From Bolinopsis microptera (lineage: Eukaryota; Ctenophora; Tentaculata; Lobata; Bolinopsidae), in the NCBI RefSeq assembly GCF_026151205.1, contig NC_087082.1, positions 5,401,908-5,465,907 on the forward strand: a DNA stretch of 64,000 nt. Direction: 5' to 3'. The translations under genes and the position numbers were made by a program. Shown here piece by piece: positions 23,317-34,879 of this stretch. Under the pieces are notes generated by a model. It saw nothing but the letters and a program-made list of their open reading frames with translations, was not told the DNA's origin and did not search any database. The stretch's first letter is position 1. Every line of letters starts with the position of its first letter.

Positions 23317-26265
23317 TCAGAGTTTGTCACAGAAGTCGAGGTCAATATCTGCAAACACCTCGCGAGTCTTGTTGTCGAACTTGGCAGCTAGTTCTGGAGT
23401 GAAGTAGTTGGACCAATCCCCTACTGTACCTTTCCTCATAAATGGAGCCTGGTCCTTCTTGCGCACCTGTACGGCAGATTAGCTGTGTTAGTAAAAGTGT
23501 AAGACGTTTCTGTAGGCCATTTATCTAGAGTATCTTTTAGACGGTAATTTTATTTGATGAATCTTGACTCTTGAGGCGTATAGTTCTTAGTAAATATTAC
23601 TTTTCTGCTGTATGTTAAGATTTTGATTCATGGTCATGCCTGTTTAACTGTTAATTAGTAACGATTGTTGGTTACCAAATATCAGTAATCTTACTCACGT
23701 CGTCCAGCCAGCTGTAGTTAGATTTAGGATCTGCCTTCATGCTCTTGAAGGCACTGAGTTGGAGTACCTCTGTTGCCATCTCATCTGTCATAGGAGGGAG
23801 GGAACAAAAATCATTCAGTTTCTTAATAGCTGAAAAGGGAGGCGTTGTTGTGCAAACTTATCTTGTACAGAGCATTTCAAGTAATATGGAGCAATTATCA
23901 TATGCTTATTTCTTGGAGGTGTAAATTTAATAGTTAAGCAAATCATTAAGTAAACTACACCCCCCTCCCTCCCAAATTGACAGTATCACTGTCTGTACCT
24001 GACACCCCGTCTGCGTGCATGTCTTCGTACTTCATGAAGAACACGTCCATGTCACGTGTGTTCTGGTAAAACTCCTTCACATGCTCCCACCAATCACTAC
24101 TCTCCACCTGCACAGTTGTTATACCTTTCAAAACAATTCCTTGTGTTTGATTTACTGGACATGTGATAACGACTGGCGGAGAAATGCGTTTTTTCTCCAC
24201 TAATCGATATTTTACCGGGGTAAGCACAGGGCTCCAAGTCCAAGCTCTATCTTACAGTGGTCATGATCTATCCAATAGTGATAATGACCACAGCCCCCCT
24301 ACGATGAAGAAGAAGAAGAAAATAACGACTGGCTATAACTCAAGCCAACTTTACGGAATAAACTTACTCGTTGATTATAATTGTGGCTACATATCGAGTT
24401 TATTATCAATTTTAATCTAATTCTATCACTATCCTTACCGTTCCTTTCAAGAAAAGGTCTGCAAACTCCTCAAAGGGACCGTCGTACTCAAACGCAGCGA
24501 ACCCTTTACAGTGATGATATAAACTAACACACACGTCTTTCGGGTTCCTGAAGATATTGCTCATAATCATAGTCATAGCCCTGATTTAGCAGATATTGGG
24601 CAGTCAGCACTGATCGTTATCAATTGCATTTCAATAGCTTTCATTCAGCTAGATCTGTCTTATACTAAGTATAACAAAGAGACGTGACGGTTGTAAGTTT
24701 AACTCTTACAGACGTCTTTACTTTGAAGTCATGCATATCATGAATCAGTTTCTAGAAGCTGGCAACCAGTTTTATAGTCTTACCTAGCAATATAGACGTA
24801 TTTGCAGGGAATGTTAGGATTGTAAGCGACCAAATTGTAAGAGTTGTGTGTCTTGAGATAACGAGGCCCCGGCATTTTGTCCACAATCTCATGAGGGGTG
24901 TTCTCTAACCACGGCATCACTTCAAGCAATACCTACGGTATCAGTAGTTACCATAGTTACATTACTAGTTACCATAGTTACACTACTAGTTACCATAGTT
25001 ACACTGTCACTACTAGTTACCATAGTTACACTACTAGTTACCATAGTTACACTACTAGCAATACCTCAGGTCTGTCCCATTTTCAAATATAAAAATTTCT
25101 GAACAATAATTTGACAGATTTGATGGATTTTTGCTCAGTGACCAATTAGTCAGTTAAATCATTGAGGACGGTATGAGACCAAATTGTGGTACTGGAAGTC
25201 AAAATCCTCGACAAAATGGAAAAATCATATTCTTCCATTTTTTGTCCCATTTTCGGTTTTTGAAGACGAAATTTCACAGTTTTGACCGAATTTTTCTACA
25301 GAAACCATTCCGGTCGGAGGAAGTTTCCTACAGAATGTTTAACAAAACGAAAATTCATATTTTACAAAGTCTGTCTCATTTTCAAATATGAAAATTTCTG
25401 AACAGTAATTTGACAGATTTGATGGATTTTTTTGCCCAGTGACCAATTAGTCAGCTAAATGAGGACGGTATGAGACCAAATTGTGGTACTGGAAGTCACA
25501 ATCCTCGACAAAATGGAAAAATCATATTCTCCCATTTCTTGTCCCACTTTCAGTTTTTGAAGACGAAATTTCCCCGGCAGAAATTTCACAGTTTTGACCG
25601 AACTTTTGTACAGAAACCAATTAGTAAGTCAACTATAAATGGCATATGACACAATTGAGGTGCTGGAAGCTGAAATTTCCTAGTGTAATTACGGCTCTTA
25701 TACATACAATTTGTAATAAATCCAAACCTTGTCGCCCCTGGTGAGGTCGTGTCCTGTCTTGTGAACTTTGTGAAGGTTCTGGATTATCTTCTGCGTCCAC
25801 GTGGTTCCATTTTTAGGGTATGTTGCTATCAAAACGTCGTCTGACCGCAGTTGGAATATTCTCGTGGCATCCAGATGCTTTTGCTAGGGATTTTTGTATA
25901 GACGTGAGTTGAACAAATAATTGGTTTGAAGGATAAAAAAGACACGTGCTCAATGCTCATGAGTACTAAATCGTGTTGAGTAAGTGCAGGTGTCCTTAAA
26001 CCTCTGCTCCTTATATGAAGTTTAATGCAGCCCCCTTTCCCTTCTTATGCAGCTAAATTGTAAATGTAAACACCTGAGCATTCATGTGGATATTCAATGC
26101 TGGCTGATATGTACCATTACTATTACTACTACTACTATTACTATTACTACAACTACTACTAATAGTCACCTTTATAAAGGGAGGGTAGATACGGCCGTGT
26201 AGGTAACTGTGGTTAAAAGGTAGCTGCAGCTCTCCGTACAGTCGTCTATCTTTTTCCTCCATCAT
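23317..26265 (-). CDS. cytosolic sulfotransferase (SULT family), seven exons, intact
   Basis: Minus-strand exons 26170-26265, 25728-25877, 24784-24932, 24439-24547, 23999-24107, 23699-23784 and 23317-23466 sum to 849 bp, 282 residues, close to the usual 285-300. All borders are GT/AG and phases join. SULT enzymes move sulfate from PAPS to alcohols, phenols or amines. Landmarks in order: YPKNGTTW (binds the PAPS 5' phosphosulfate), the catalytic His in LKTHNSYN, RNPKDVCVSLYHH (3' phosphate site), FFMKYEDM, and RKGTVGDW near the C-terminus, which binds the cofactor and caps the family fold. No signal peptide or membrane helix, so cytoplasmic. The first ATG follows a CAG, so an untranslated upstream exon is possible. 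Introns carry a minisatellite and a 299-bp tandem repeat. Confidence 0.93.
24940..25066. repeat. minisatellite, 21 bp unit, about 6 copies
   Basis: Tandem AGTTACCATAGTTACACTAC plus one base. In the second intron of the sulfotransferase, just upstream of its third exon's acceptor. Confidence 0.9.
25079..25690. repeat. tandem duplication, about 299 bp unit, two copies and a part
   Basis: Copies begin near 25079 and 25378 with TTTTCAAATATGAAAATTTC (or AAAAATTT) and share GGACGGTATGAGACCAAATT and CAGTTTTGACCGAA; a partial third copy runs to about 25690. All lie within the sulfotransferase intron. Confidence 0.8.
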
Positions 26266-26298
26266 CTGTAACGTGACAAGATCAATTTGAGGTGTTTT

Positions 26299-26347
26299 AA
26301 ATGTTTACCATGGTAACGGTTACCATGTTTACCGTTACCATGGTTAC
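26299..26347. repeat. palindromic GTTACCATGGTAAC cluster
   Basis: Alternating TTTACCATGGTAACGG and TTACCATGGTTAC, able to form hairpins. A short example of the core motif found in the larger arrays. Confidence 0.7.
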
Positions 26348-26999
26348 AGATACATTGTGCACTCACATAAAACTGCTGGGCAAATCATAAGTACGGTTAG
26401 TACACGAAAGTAGATGAGAACAGAAAAAGTGTGTTTGATGTTAAACAGGTGGACAGTAAACAATTATAGTAACCAACAACTGATGATAATATTAAACTGG
26501 ATATGATGAGCGAGTTATAAGCGAAACTCGAAAGTTTTACTGTAACCAAGATGTAATTTCTGTGTTCGATCTAATTACATCTTGGTGACAGTAAAAGAAT
26601 ATTGTGTTTACGAAATGTAGCACATATAAAATAGGTATCACATTTCACACAAAATAAAACATGATATTTTAATTTAATCTAAGCGACGAGAATATACCGC
26701 CATTGAAATTAAACTCACACCCAATCAGTAATGTATATTTTGCCTGTTCACTTGGATAATGTTTAAAAATTTAAAAAACCTCATTTCGTCTTATTTTCGA
26801 ATCTCGTCGAAAAAAAAACCGGATAAAACATTATAAGGTACATACGTATACTGTGGTTTAAGTGCGAATGTGAACATTGCAACAGGTGTGACACAAAATG
26901 GAAAGGTTTTCAGAAATGAAGCTGTTATCGTACAGTGAGATGCGGATTTAATTATGTAATTTCGTAAACTTCCAAATCCAATTATACGCTAATTTTCAG
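26348..26999. other. sulfotransferase upstream region
   Basis: A+T-rich. An inverted repeat AACCAAGATGTAATTTCTGT ... ATTACATCTTGGTGACAG (26540-26595) forms a stem. No exon recognised before 27000. Confidence 0.4.
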
Positions 27000-27062
27000 G
27001 TTCAGAAACCGGGCGACTGTGACTGTGCGTGGGAGAATCGGAACAGTGTGCAGTTTAAAACG
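27000..27062 (+). CDS. possible internal exon, phase 2 to 2
   Basis: Acceptor aattttcag and donor gtaaaa enclose 20 open codons in phase 2 (FRNRATVTVRGRIGTVCSLK), leaving in phase 2. The coding exon of the membrane sulfotransferase at 33420 also enters in phase 2, so this could supply part of its basic cytoplasmic tail. No start exon was identified between here and 22126. Confidence 0.3.
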
Positions 27063-27180
27063 GTAAAAACTAATTTTTCAGTTCTGATATCTTATTCTAA
27101 TTTTAGTTCAATCATTAACAAGTTTATTATAAACTCACTGTCTCAACATTTGGAGACACTTTCAACATCACTGCACTAAC

Positions 27181-27967
27181 AGTAGCACTCTGTCACTAGT
27201 AGTGTGTCACTGGTGTGTCACTAATAGTAGCACTCTGTCACTAGTAGTGTGTCACTGGTGTGTCACTAATAGTAGCACTCTGTCACTAGTAGTGTGTCAC
27301 TGGTGTGTCACTAATAGTAGCACTCTGTCACTAGTAGTGTGTCACTGGTGTGTCACTAATAGTAGCACTCTGTCACTAGTAGTGTGTCACTGGTGTGTCA
27401 CTAATAGTAGCACTCTGTCACTAGTAGTGTGTCACTGGTGTGTCACTAATAGTAGCACTCTGTCACTAGTAGTGTGTCACTGGTGTGTCACTAATAGTAG
27501 CACTCTGTCACTAGTAGTGTGTCACTGGTGTGTCACTAATAGTAGCACTCTGTCACTAGTAGTGTGTCACTGGTGTGTCACTAATAGTAGCACTCTGTCA
27601 CTAGTAGTGTGTCACTGGTGTGTCACTAATAGTAGCACTCTGTCACTAGTAGTGTGTCACTGGTGTGTCACTAATAGTAGCACTCTGTCACTAGTAGTGT
27701 GTCACTGGTGTGTCACTAATAGTAGCACTCTGTCACTAGTAGTGTGTCACTGGTGTGTCACTAATAGTAGCACTCTGTCACTAGTAGTGTGTCACTGGTG
27801 TGTCACTAATAGTAGCACTCTGTCACTAGTAGTGTGTCACTGGTGTGTCACTAATAGTAGCACTCTGTCACTAGTAGTGTGTCACTGGTGTGTCACTAAT
27901 AGTAGCACTCTGTCACTAGTAGTGTGTCACTGGTGTGTCACTAATAGTAGCACTCTGTCACTAGTCA
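27181..27967. repeat. perfect 45-bp tandem array, about 17 copies
   Basis: The unit starts TGTCACTAGTAGTGTGTCAC and continues TGGTGTGTCACTAATAGTAG. Copies appear identical throughout, unlike the other arrays. Because 45 is a multiple of three it gives a 259-residue repeat ORF; this has no start context or homology and is taken as an artefact. Confidence 0.95.
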
Positions 27968-28455
27968 GGAAAAGCAGCTAGAGCTCAGTTTGAGAAGATT
28001 ATGTCGAGATTATAACGGAGTAAAGGGTATTACAACACAACACAATATGTTAACAGGGTAAACAAAAACCAGTATACAGTTTACAGAGGAGTAACACACG
28101 GAAGAAAGGGCTGTTATTGTAACTAGTACTAACTGTATTAGTGCCCACTCAATGTATACAGGGTGAGAAACTTCAGCTGTATTTTGTTTACACTTCAGCC
28201 TCTCTACCGGGAGTAATTTCATGGTTTAGAAATATTTAATATACTACAGAATCGCTCCACATAACAATAACGTAGCAGACTATCAAACTATGACAGTCAA
28301 AATAAATGTTTTGCTATCTCTATGTGCTAAGGATGATGATTAATCACTCTACACAGTACACTCGACTGTCACGTGACTTTTTCAACCCGCTCTCTAGCTG
28401 GTCCTGAACGACTATTCGAAACCCTAACCCTCTAATCTGATCCCAACCCTATAGT
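27968..28455. other. no gene seen
   Basis: Includes a CACGTG near 28370 and, at 28419-28450, degenerate CCCTAACCCT-like sequence next to the inverted-repeat element. Confidence 0.4.
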
Positions 28456-28458
28456 CTA

Positions 28459-29101
28459 TGTAATAAGCGCCATGAGTTGGCACAGAATTTTTTGTCTCTG
28501 ATTTTGATAAATTTGGTACCAAAGTCATTATTAACTGTGAATAATGAAAATTCACCGTGTAGCACGATTCGTTGAAATGTATGTGGGCCTCCTGTGCATT
28601 GCAAAAGTGAACTATGGACGAAAAATGGTTAACTTATTGCTTAAAATGCATATAACTCCTAAAATATTGAATATTTTGAAATAATTCTTACAGAATCGTA
28701 ATGAGCTTAATCAGACGCAACTTTTGGTACCAAAATTATAATATTTAAAGCACCAAATTTTTCGAAAATTTGTTCAAAATTTTTGTGTTCAGATTAAAAA
28801 CTTTTGAAAAAAAAATTCCTTTAAATCTTAAAATATTAGTACTAAAAGTTTCGTCTCGATGAGCTGATTACGATACCATAATAACTATGTGATAATAATT
28901 TAAAATGTAAAAGTTATAGGCCAAAAACTAAAAATTTGCGCGAAAAAAGCACGCGCGGCGAACGTGGAGCGCCGTGTAGCATTTTTTCCGAAAATTGCTA
29001 CACGGTGGATTTATTTTATTCACATTTTTAGACAACTTTTGGTACCAAATTTATCGAAATCAGAGAAAAAAGTTCTGTGCTCGCGCTTGGCGCTTATTAC
29101 A
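28459..29101. mobile_element. MITE-like element, about 640 bp, inverted ends about 65 bp
   Basis: The left end GTAATAAGCGCCATGAGTTG and the right end, which reads the same inwards from 29101 (GTAATAAGCGCCAAGCGCGA), continue as CACAGAA(C/T)TTTTT ... TCTCTGATTT ... GATAAATTTGGTACC on both sides. Inside is a hairpin at 28971-29007. No transposase. Confidence 0.75.
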
Positions 29102-29110
29102 CTGACTACT

Positions 29111-29160
29111 AGCCCTAACCCAATCCTTAGCAAAGGCATATGCTGAAACCCTAACCCTAA
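29111..29160. repeat. short telomere-like CCCTAA sequence
   Basis: CCCTAACCCAATCC and AAACCCTAACCCTAACG within 50 bp; a degenerate counterpart lies at 28419-28450 on the other side of the MITE. Two to three repeats only. Confidence 0.5.
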
Positions 29161-29524
29161 CGAGAAATTATACTAACTTCCTTACACGGTCATATATATC
29201 AAGTGATCAAGACAGTTTTTCGCCAATATCTCGTCAGGGGAGCATTTAACCCCTATGTCATATATGGGGGTGATTCGGAATCAGCGTCCGAAAATACATT
29301 GATTAAAGTTGGTTTCAAATGCCGTTCTTGCTTATTCACTTATTCTATGAAAAATTAAAATTAAAATTATCTGCTAAAAGTAAAATTGTAAAAGCGCCAA
29401 ATAAAAATGAAAAAATTTGGATTTTTGATGGTTTTGAATGCTTTGAGCGTTCATTTTAATGTCCGTTCATAATTATGTCCGTTCATTAAATGTCCGGTCA
29501 AATAAGGTCCGATAAGGTATATAT

Positions 29525-30050
29525 ATATTTTACCAAAACCCATAATCATGGGTAGAGTGGACCGCTGCCAGTGTCTCTCTTTCCCAAACAAAAGGAAATG
29601 ATATTAATTTGATTGACCGTTCTCAAATGCAAAATGATACCGAGAATGAAATCGGTCGCTCGCTTTTCCCATTCATTCACGGCTTACGAATTGTATAAAT
29701 AAGTTTCGATTGATTACATCAATCAGATGCTGTAAAAATCTCTTTGGGTTGCGTTCGGGTCGATACCTAGTATTTCGGGGTAAGGGACAAGGGTGGTAGT
29801 TATTACTTATTGGACAAGCTGAAGTTTATTGAATCTTCATTGCCGAGTACAGCTGCCTTTGGGTAGTTCTTCTTAATCTATTACAATTGTAAGTGAATGG
29901 GAAAAGCGAGCGACCGATTTCATTCTCGGTATCATTTTGCATTTGAGAACGGTCAATCAAATTAATATCATTTCCTTTTGTTTGGGAAAGAGAGACACTG
30001 GCAGCGGTCCACTCTACCCATGATTATGGGTTTTGGTAAAATATCATCTC
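29525..30050. mobile_element. MITE-like element, about 520 bp, inverted ends about 155 bp
   Basis: The left arm (ATATTTTACCAAAACCCATA onwards, through GGTAGAGTGGACCGCTGCCA and GGTCGCTCGCTTTTCCCATT, to about 29690) is repeated inverted at about 29893-30050. The centre is unrelated and has no ORF. A single related arm occurs at 36896-37090. Confidence 0.85.
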
Positions 30051-31570
30051 TTTTTGATTATAATGTCAGGGTACTTTATAAAGTCGAAATATAAACTGAT
30101 ATCTTCATTAATAAGGAGGAAGTTTCAACGATTTCGAAATTTTTCCTTTAAAAAACATTTCCTTGTGTTTAGGGAAGCATATCGGTCGATCACTGACTGA
30201 ATATGCCACTTAATACTCATTCAAGTTGGCATTAAATTCATATATAATGACATTAAACTGTCGTGGCAAAGCAGAATTTGTTGGAAATCACGAATGAGCA
30301 AAATTCTCACCTTTCGCACGTGCAAACTTTGAGCGGACGTTGTGTGCGCATCCAATATTGAATCGCCTTAAATTTTTGCATGTAATTGTTTTATATATAG
30401 CTTGATAAGCATGCAAAGTTTTAAAATATTTTAAGAAGAACTGTAATTACAACGGCACTCTAAAGTTGACAGAAAATGACGAAAACAGCAATTTTCAGTT
30501 ATTTTAGCAATTTTCTATCAATTTGGGCGTGTCCCCACGTGTGCAACTTTTCGATTTTCAACTTTAAAACTAGCCTAATGCACAATTTATATCTATAGGA
30601 AGCAGAACTGAGCTCCACAACCCAAGGCATGGCCCAACACCAGAGAATACTAGAACGTAAAATTAGCGTTTTTATAAAATTATTCTTCAAAAAAGCACAA
30701 ACTTCAATGACGAATATCTTTATGAAGGAGCAAGCTAGAAAAACTTTCCGGTAGATTTTCAGAATGCTTGAACAATTATCTAAGATAAAAATTTCCTCAG
30801 ATTTTGAATAAATATACTCCTTAATGGTTAAAATTAATTTTAAAAGTTATTACTTGTCAAAAATCAAGTTTTAAAAACGGTTAACTTGATGACGTCATCA
30901 AGGGGTGTTTATGACGTCAAATAATTTTTTTATACAATGTAAACTAAAGTGTAAACAATTATTTGCAAGACCTGTGGTCGGAAATGGCTGTATCTTTTCT
31001 ACTTTTGAATCTATGGACACTTAAATACAGGCTACAATTGACTGGCAAAGCGTCTATCCCTGAATATATGTATATATATATGTATGTATCACGACAATCT
31101 ATCGTAAAACAGGGGTTCTAGAAAACCCATTTCCCGATGCTTCTGAAACCCGAAACTTTTTTTGCAGTCGATTTGGTCAACGTCTAGACGCCCTGAAAAA
31201 TTTCAGATCTCTAACTCAATTTTAACATGGTTTTTAAGGCACCTGAATATGGCGATTTTGGGTTTTTACCGAATTTCGTATAACAGTGCTGGCGAGTATT
31301 TTATGCAAATTTCTTAAAAATCTCAACATAACTATTTTTTATTCCTGTCATCTTTGACATCAAATTAGAATGTTTTGAACTAAAAATAAATCTGCTGAAC
31401 GACTTCCGATGAGTCTTAATGCCTGGAAAACTCCTGCCGGAGGCGGCTTGTAACGTGTACTAAAGGGGGTATAATAGTAAAGGGGGTATAATAGTAAATG
31501 GGGAACACAGTAAACCCACAATAAATGCAACGGTCGTGCTTGCCAGCACTGTGATTAATATGTTTACATC
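30051..31570. other. no gene seen
   Basis: A+T-rich DNA, probably old repeat material; an ATATATGTATATATATATGT run near 31067. No coding signal. Confidence 0.4.
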
Positions 31571-31574
31571 CACA

Positions 31575-31856
31575 CAGTGGCGTAACGTTGCCTGTTGGCG
31601 TCCCCGCCGAAAAAACGCCCCCTAATGGCGCCACCTCCCCTTTTAGCACCCCTCCCTGAAATTGAACAAATTAGATGATTTTAGAGGGTGCGCCGGTAAA
31701 ATCTCTAAAAAAATGTGTTACCAAAACGCGCAGTTTTGCTAGTACCGTAGTTAAGTTTTTCGAAATTTTCCCACATTCAAACGACCCCCCTAAAGACTAA
31801 AAGTAAAATTGCACCCCCGCACAGCGGGGTCGGCGGGGCCCTTTGTTACGCCACTG
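31575..31856. mobile_element. hAT-like MITE, about 280 bp
   Basis: The ends are CAGTGGCGTAACG and, inverted, CAGTGGCGTAACAAAGGGCC. The eight flanking bases match at six or more positions (catccaca / actccaca), consistent with an 8-bp hAT target duplication. The right end shares its G-rich continuation with the fragment at 20173. Confidence 0.7.
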
Positions 31857-32500
31857 ACTCCACATACTCTAGCAAGATATGGATTATTTCTTTGCAGTGT
31901 TTGGACATGATTTTCAGTAAACTATTAATAATGTATTCAGTATTCAGTAAGTTTGATTAATTATCCTACGAAAAAATTGTCTATTCACTATTATTGACTT
32001 GTTAATTTCAATCGAAAGTTAAACTGCAGAATTTGGATCAGATCTGCTAACCGAGTAGAGGGGCCTTATTATCGGGAATTCTAGTTGATCCAATTTAATG
32101 GTTAATACGTGTCAAATCTACCAGTCCAACTATACTGATACACGTGTCAGACCAATCAGACCCAATCAGTCACTGATTTTTCTGCTTGTTAATTTTTTTA
32201 AGTAGTTAGATCTTAGGAGCCCTAAGGTGTACCCTTACGGTCTTACACCATAAACACTGAGGGGTGAATTTTCAAGTGAATAAGCGTCATATTCCTGATC
32301 AATTTGGGTAGACATCAGACAGTATAAGTAAAATAAAACACCAGTTTCAAATGCAGAAAACAATCACCCGAATTACATCAAACTCAAATCCACTGATACA
32401 AATCCTTTCCTCATCGTTTCATCTCTAAATTGAAAAAAAAAACACATACAAACAACTCTCCGAGTCAATCAAGCTGTGGCGCTGAGTTCTATTTAGGGAT
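31857..32500. other. no gene seen
   Basis: A+T-rich intergenic or intronic DNA. Confidence 0.4.
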
Positions 32501-32634
32501 TCAGGTTACATAGTAACGTTAAGAGTAATCCTCAGAGAAGTCACTAGATGGTATGAAGGGGAGGGTGAGAACTTCTCAGAGAAGAAAGTCCTTGTAGATC
32601 CGTTACCCACAGTAACAGTTACCATAGCAACCTT

Positions 32635-32719
32635 GTAGATCAGTCTGTTCAGGAGAGCTGCCACATGGGCCCCGGTGTTGAGCTCTTCTGGAACAGTACC
32701 TTCCCCTCTCTCCTGGTCC
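32635..32719 (-). CDS. possible minus-strand exon
   Basis: Acceptor tgtttcag, then a frame giving DQERGEGTVPEELN and TGAHVAALLNRLIYK, ending AAG before donor gttgct. The peptide looks like ordered protein but I do not recognise it. Read without the donor, the frame runs on to a stop at 32506. It may belong with the candidate first exon at 35333-35455. Confidence 0.35.
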
Positions 32720-32756
32720 CTGAAACATAAACATGTGAGGTAACTGTAGAGAGGGG

Positions 32757-32902
32757 GACTGTTGAGGGGGGGGGGGCTGTTGGGGGGGGGGGCTGTTGAG
32801 GGGGGCCTGTAGGGGGGGAAAGTTGGGGGGGGGGCTGTTGAGGGGGGACTGTTGGGGGGCTGTTGAGGGGGAGGGGACTGTGGGGGGGGGGGGCTGTTGG
32901 GG
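32757..32902. repeat. G-rich minisatellite (CTGTTGAGGGGGG)
   Basis: G runs of five to twelve separated by CTGTTG on the plus strand, with clear potential for G-quadruplexes. The Pro-rich minus-strand ORF here is a product of the repeat. Confidence 0.85.
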
Positions 32903-33415
32903 TGCATGCTAGCCCCAGTTAGTTGTTAACCGACCAAAGTATACATAAGATCAGATATTTGTACAGATATTTTGATAGTTCCGAAGCTATTTTATTAGTT
33001 CACTTTTAGTTCTACACTTTATACAAAGTTAGTTCCAAACCTGTCTACAGATTTTGTCTCTAATCATGAGGCTGCATATCATGTGAGCAGAGCAACAGTA
33101 TACAAACCACACGTGACACGTGTACACTGTACAAGTAGCTGATCAATGCGTAATGTGACTAGTTCAAGAGGTGCTCACTAAGATCATTGTCAGAATAATA
33201 CACTACTACTTAGTACACTTACCTACTTATACTCTTTGTTTTGTGGTTCTGACTAGTTCTCGACAAGGTACGAGGTATTGTTAAAAGTTTGGCTCATTAT
33301 ATTATATATTCCCTTTTTTGGGTTTTTAGAAAATTGCGATATTTATACTACACTACTGTTATAGTAAGATAATAGTACTGTACTGTTTCATTATTAATTA
33401 ATCTCAACTAAATTT
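32903..33415. other. region upstream of the membrane sulfotransferase exon
   Basis: No exon recognised. It includes ACACGTGACACGTGTACACT (33109-33128), two overlapping CACGTG-type sites. Confidence 0.4.
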
Positions 33416-33419
33416 TCAG

Positions 33420-34830
33420 GGATATGCAGTCTGAAGACGGGACAAATAACCAACGGTCTGAAAGGAAAGGACTTTCTCTCAACTTGAAGATCACATTTTT
33501 CGTGTTCAACTTGATAATGTTCTCCTTGCTACTGTCCACTTTCTTGTCAGTACCTATACAAGCTATTCACCTGTCTATAATAGACACCACACATTTGAGG
33601 ATTCGAGAAACACCCCTGAATGATCCCCCAAGGTCCAACCTACATCCTCCCTCCCAACATTGGGCTCAGACTCAGTTTAACAAGGCTGTGACCCTGCTGA
33701 ATATCCAGCAGACTAACCAAAGTAACCAGCAGGGTACTCAGGGTAACCAGGGTAACCAGAGTAACCAGCAGGGTACCCAGGGTAACCAGAGTAACCAGAG
33801 TAACCAGCAGGGTACCCAGGGTAACCAGAGTAACCAGAGTAACCAGCAGGGTACCCAGGGTAACCAGAGTAACCAGAGTAACCAGCAGGGTACCCAGGGT
33901 AACCAGAGTAACCAGAGTAACCAGCAGGATACCCAGGGTAACCAGAGTCACCAGAGTAACCAGCAGGGTACCCAGGATAACCAGGGTAACCAGCAGGGTA
34001 CCCAGGGTAACCACCATGCTCGGTGGGACCTGTGTAATGAGTCTTACTACTTCCCAACTTTACACACAATCTACTCAGAGTTACTTATGCTGGCTCAAGT
34101 AACTGGATATACACACTGTTACACGCCAACGGCAACATTAAACCGCAGTTTGATGATATACCAGATACACCTGATAGGGTAAAAGAGGTGAACTCTCAAC
34201 TTTCTCAAAACTTCAGTATGCCAATAATATCAGCACTGTTCACTAGCGCAGCGTTAGAAGACGCTTTCAGTTTTACAGTGGTGCGCAACCCCTGGACGAG
34301 ATTAGTATCTGTGTACAGAAGTAAAATGTCCGGAGTAATGTCCAGAGAAGAGAGAAGCAGAACTGTCCAGGAGAGGAGGGAGGACTTGGGTGCGGGGTTC
34401 TCAGAGTTTGCGGAGTGGGTTGTTAGAAAGAAACAACTCTAATTTTCCGAGACCGCAACACAAACTCCTCTGTTTACCCCTGATAAAGTACGATTTTATA
34501 ATTCCTCTGGAACACGCTAGGAACCTCAGCAGAGTGCTTGTGGACTAAGATAGTCCCTGTAAGCTACAAGAAACCTCCGGGTGAAGACTGGACTAGAATT
34601 AGTGTCCGGGACATCAACTCCAGAAGAATAAACTACTCTGCTGGAGCCGGGAGGGGAGCCTCCAGATGTAAGGGAGCACAAGACGACCATGCTGGCTAAA
34701 CAGTGGTTATCAGCGTTAGATCGAGAAAACTGTGGAACAGTTGTATTCTGTTTACAAGCCTGACTTTGTGTTCATGAACTACAGTAACTTCTCCCATCCA
34801 GACTTCCCTTTCCCCTTGCATAGCAACTAA
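33420..34830 (+). pseudogene. type II membrane (carbohydrate, Sulfotransfer_2-type) sulfotransferase, frame-broken
   Basis: The exon starts after acceptor aattttcag at 33420, in phase 2, with ATG at 33424. Order: basic tail, a membrane helix (ITFFVFNLIMFSLLLSTFL), a stem with an NQ/GTQG repeat, then the catalytic domain. In this family the enzyme sits in the Golgi and sulfates glycans using PAPS. Catalytic pieces are visible but in more than one frame: AGSSNW near 34092 (5' phosphosulfate loop), RNPWTRLVSVY near 34277 (3' phosphate site), KLLCLPLIKYDFIIPLE near 34457-34512, and the end YKPDFVFMNYSNFSHPDFP near 34755-34805 with stop after 34827. Frame changes lie near 34035-34055 and after the TAA at 34440, and more follow. 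Either a recent pseudogene or a gene damaged by assembly indels. Upstream exons are not certain. Confidence 0.75.
33719..34016. repeat. coding minisatellite in the sulfotransferase stem
   Basis: Units of GTAACCAGAGTAACCAGCAG plus GGTACCCAG, about 30 bp, giving Gln/Asn/Ser/Gly repeats (NQSNQQGTQG) in the sulfotransferase frame. All units keep the frame. Long ORFs on the minus strand over it are repeat translations. Confidence 0.9.
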
Positions 34831-34879
34831 CATATTCTAGTGGGTCATACATCTGTGGCGGTGACAACTCTACATTATA

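Noticed and set aside
27202-27981. 259-residue ORF of 15-residue repeats (CHWCVTNSSTLSLVV)
   Set aside because: It is the translation of a perfect 45-bp tandem array; the frame is open only because the unit is a multiple of three. No start or splice context.
33640-34069. Minus-strand ORFs of LVTLVTLGT and GYPGYPAGYSG repeats
   Set aside because: Antisense to the sulfotransferase stem repeat; collagen-like appearance is accidental.
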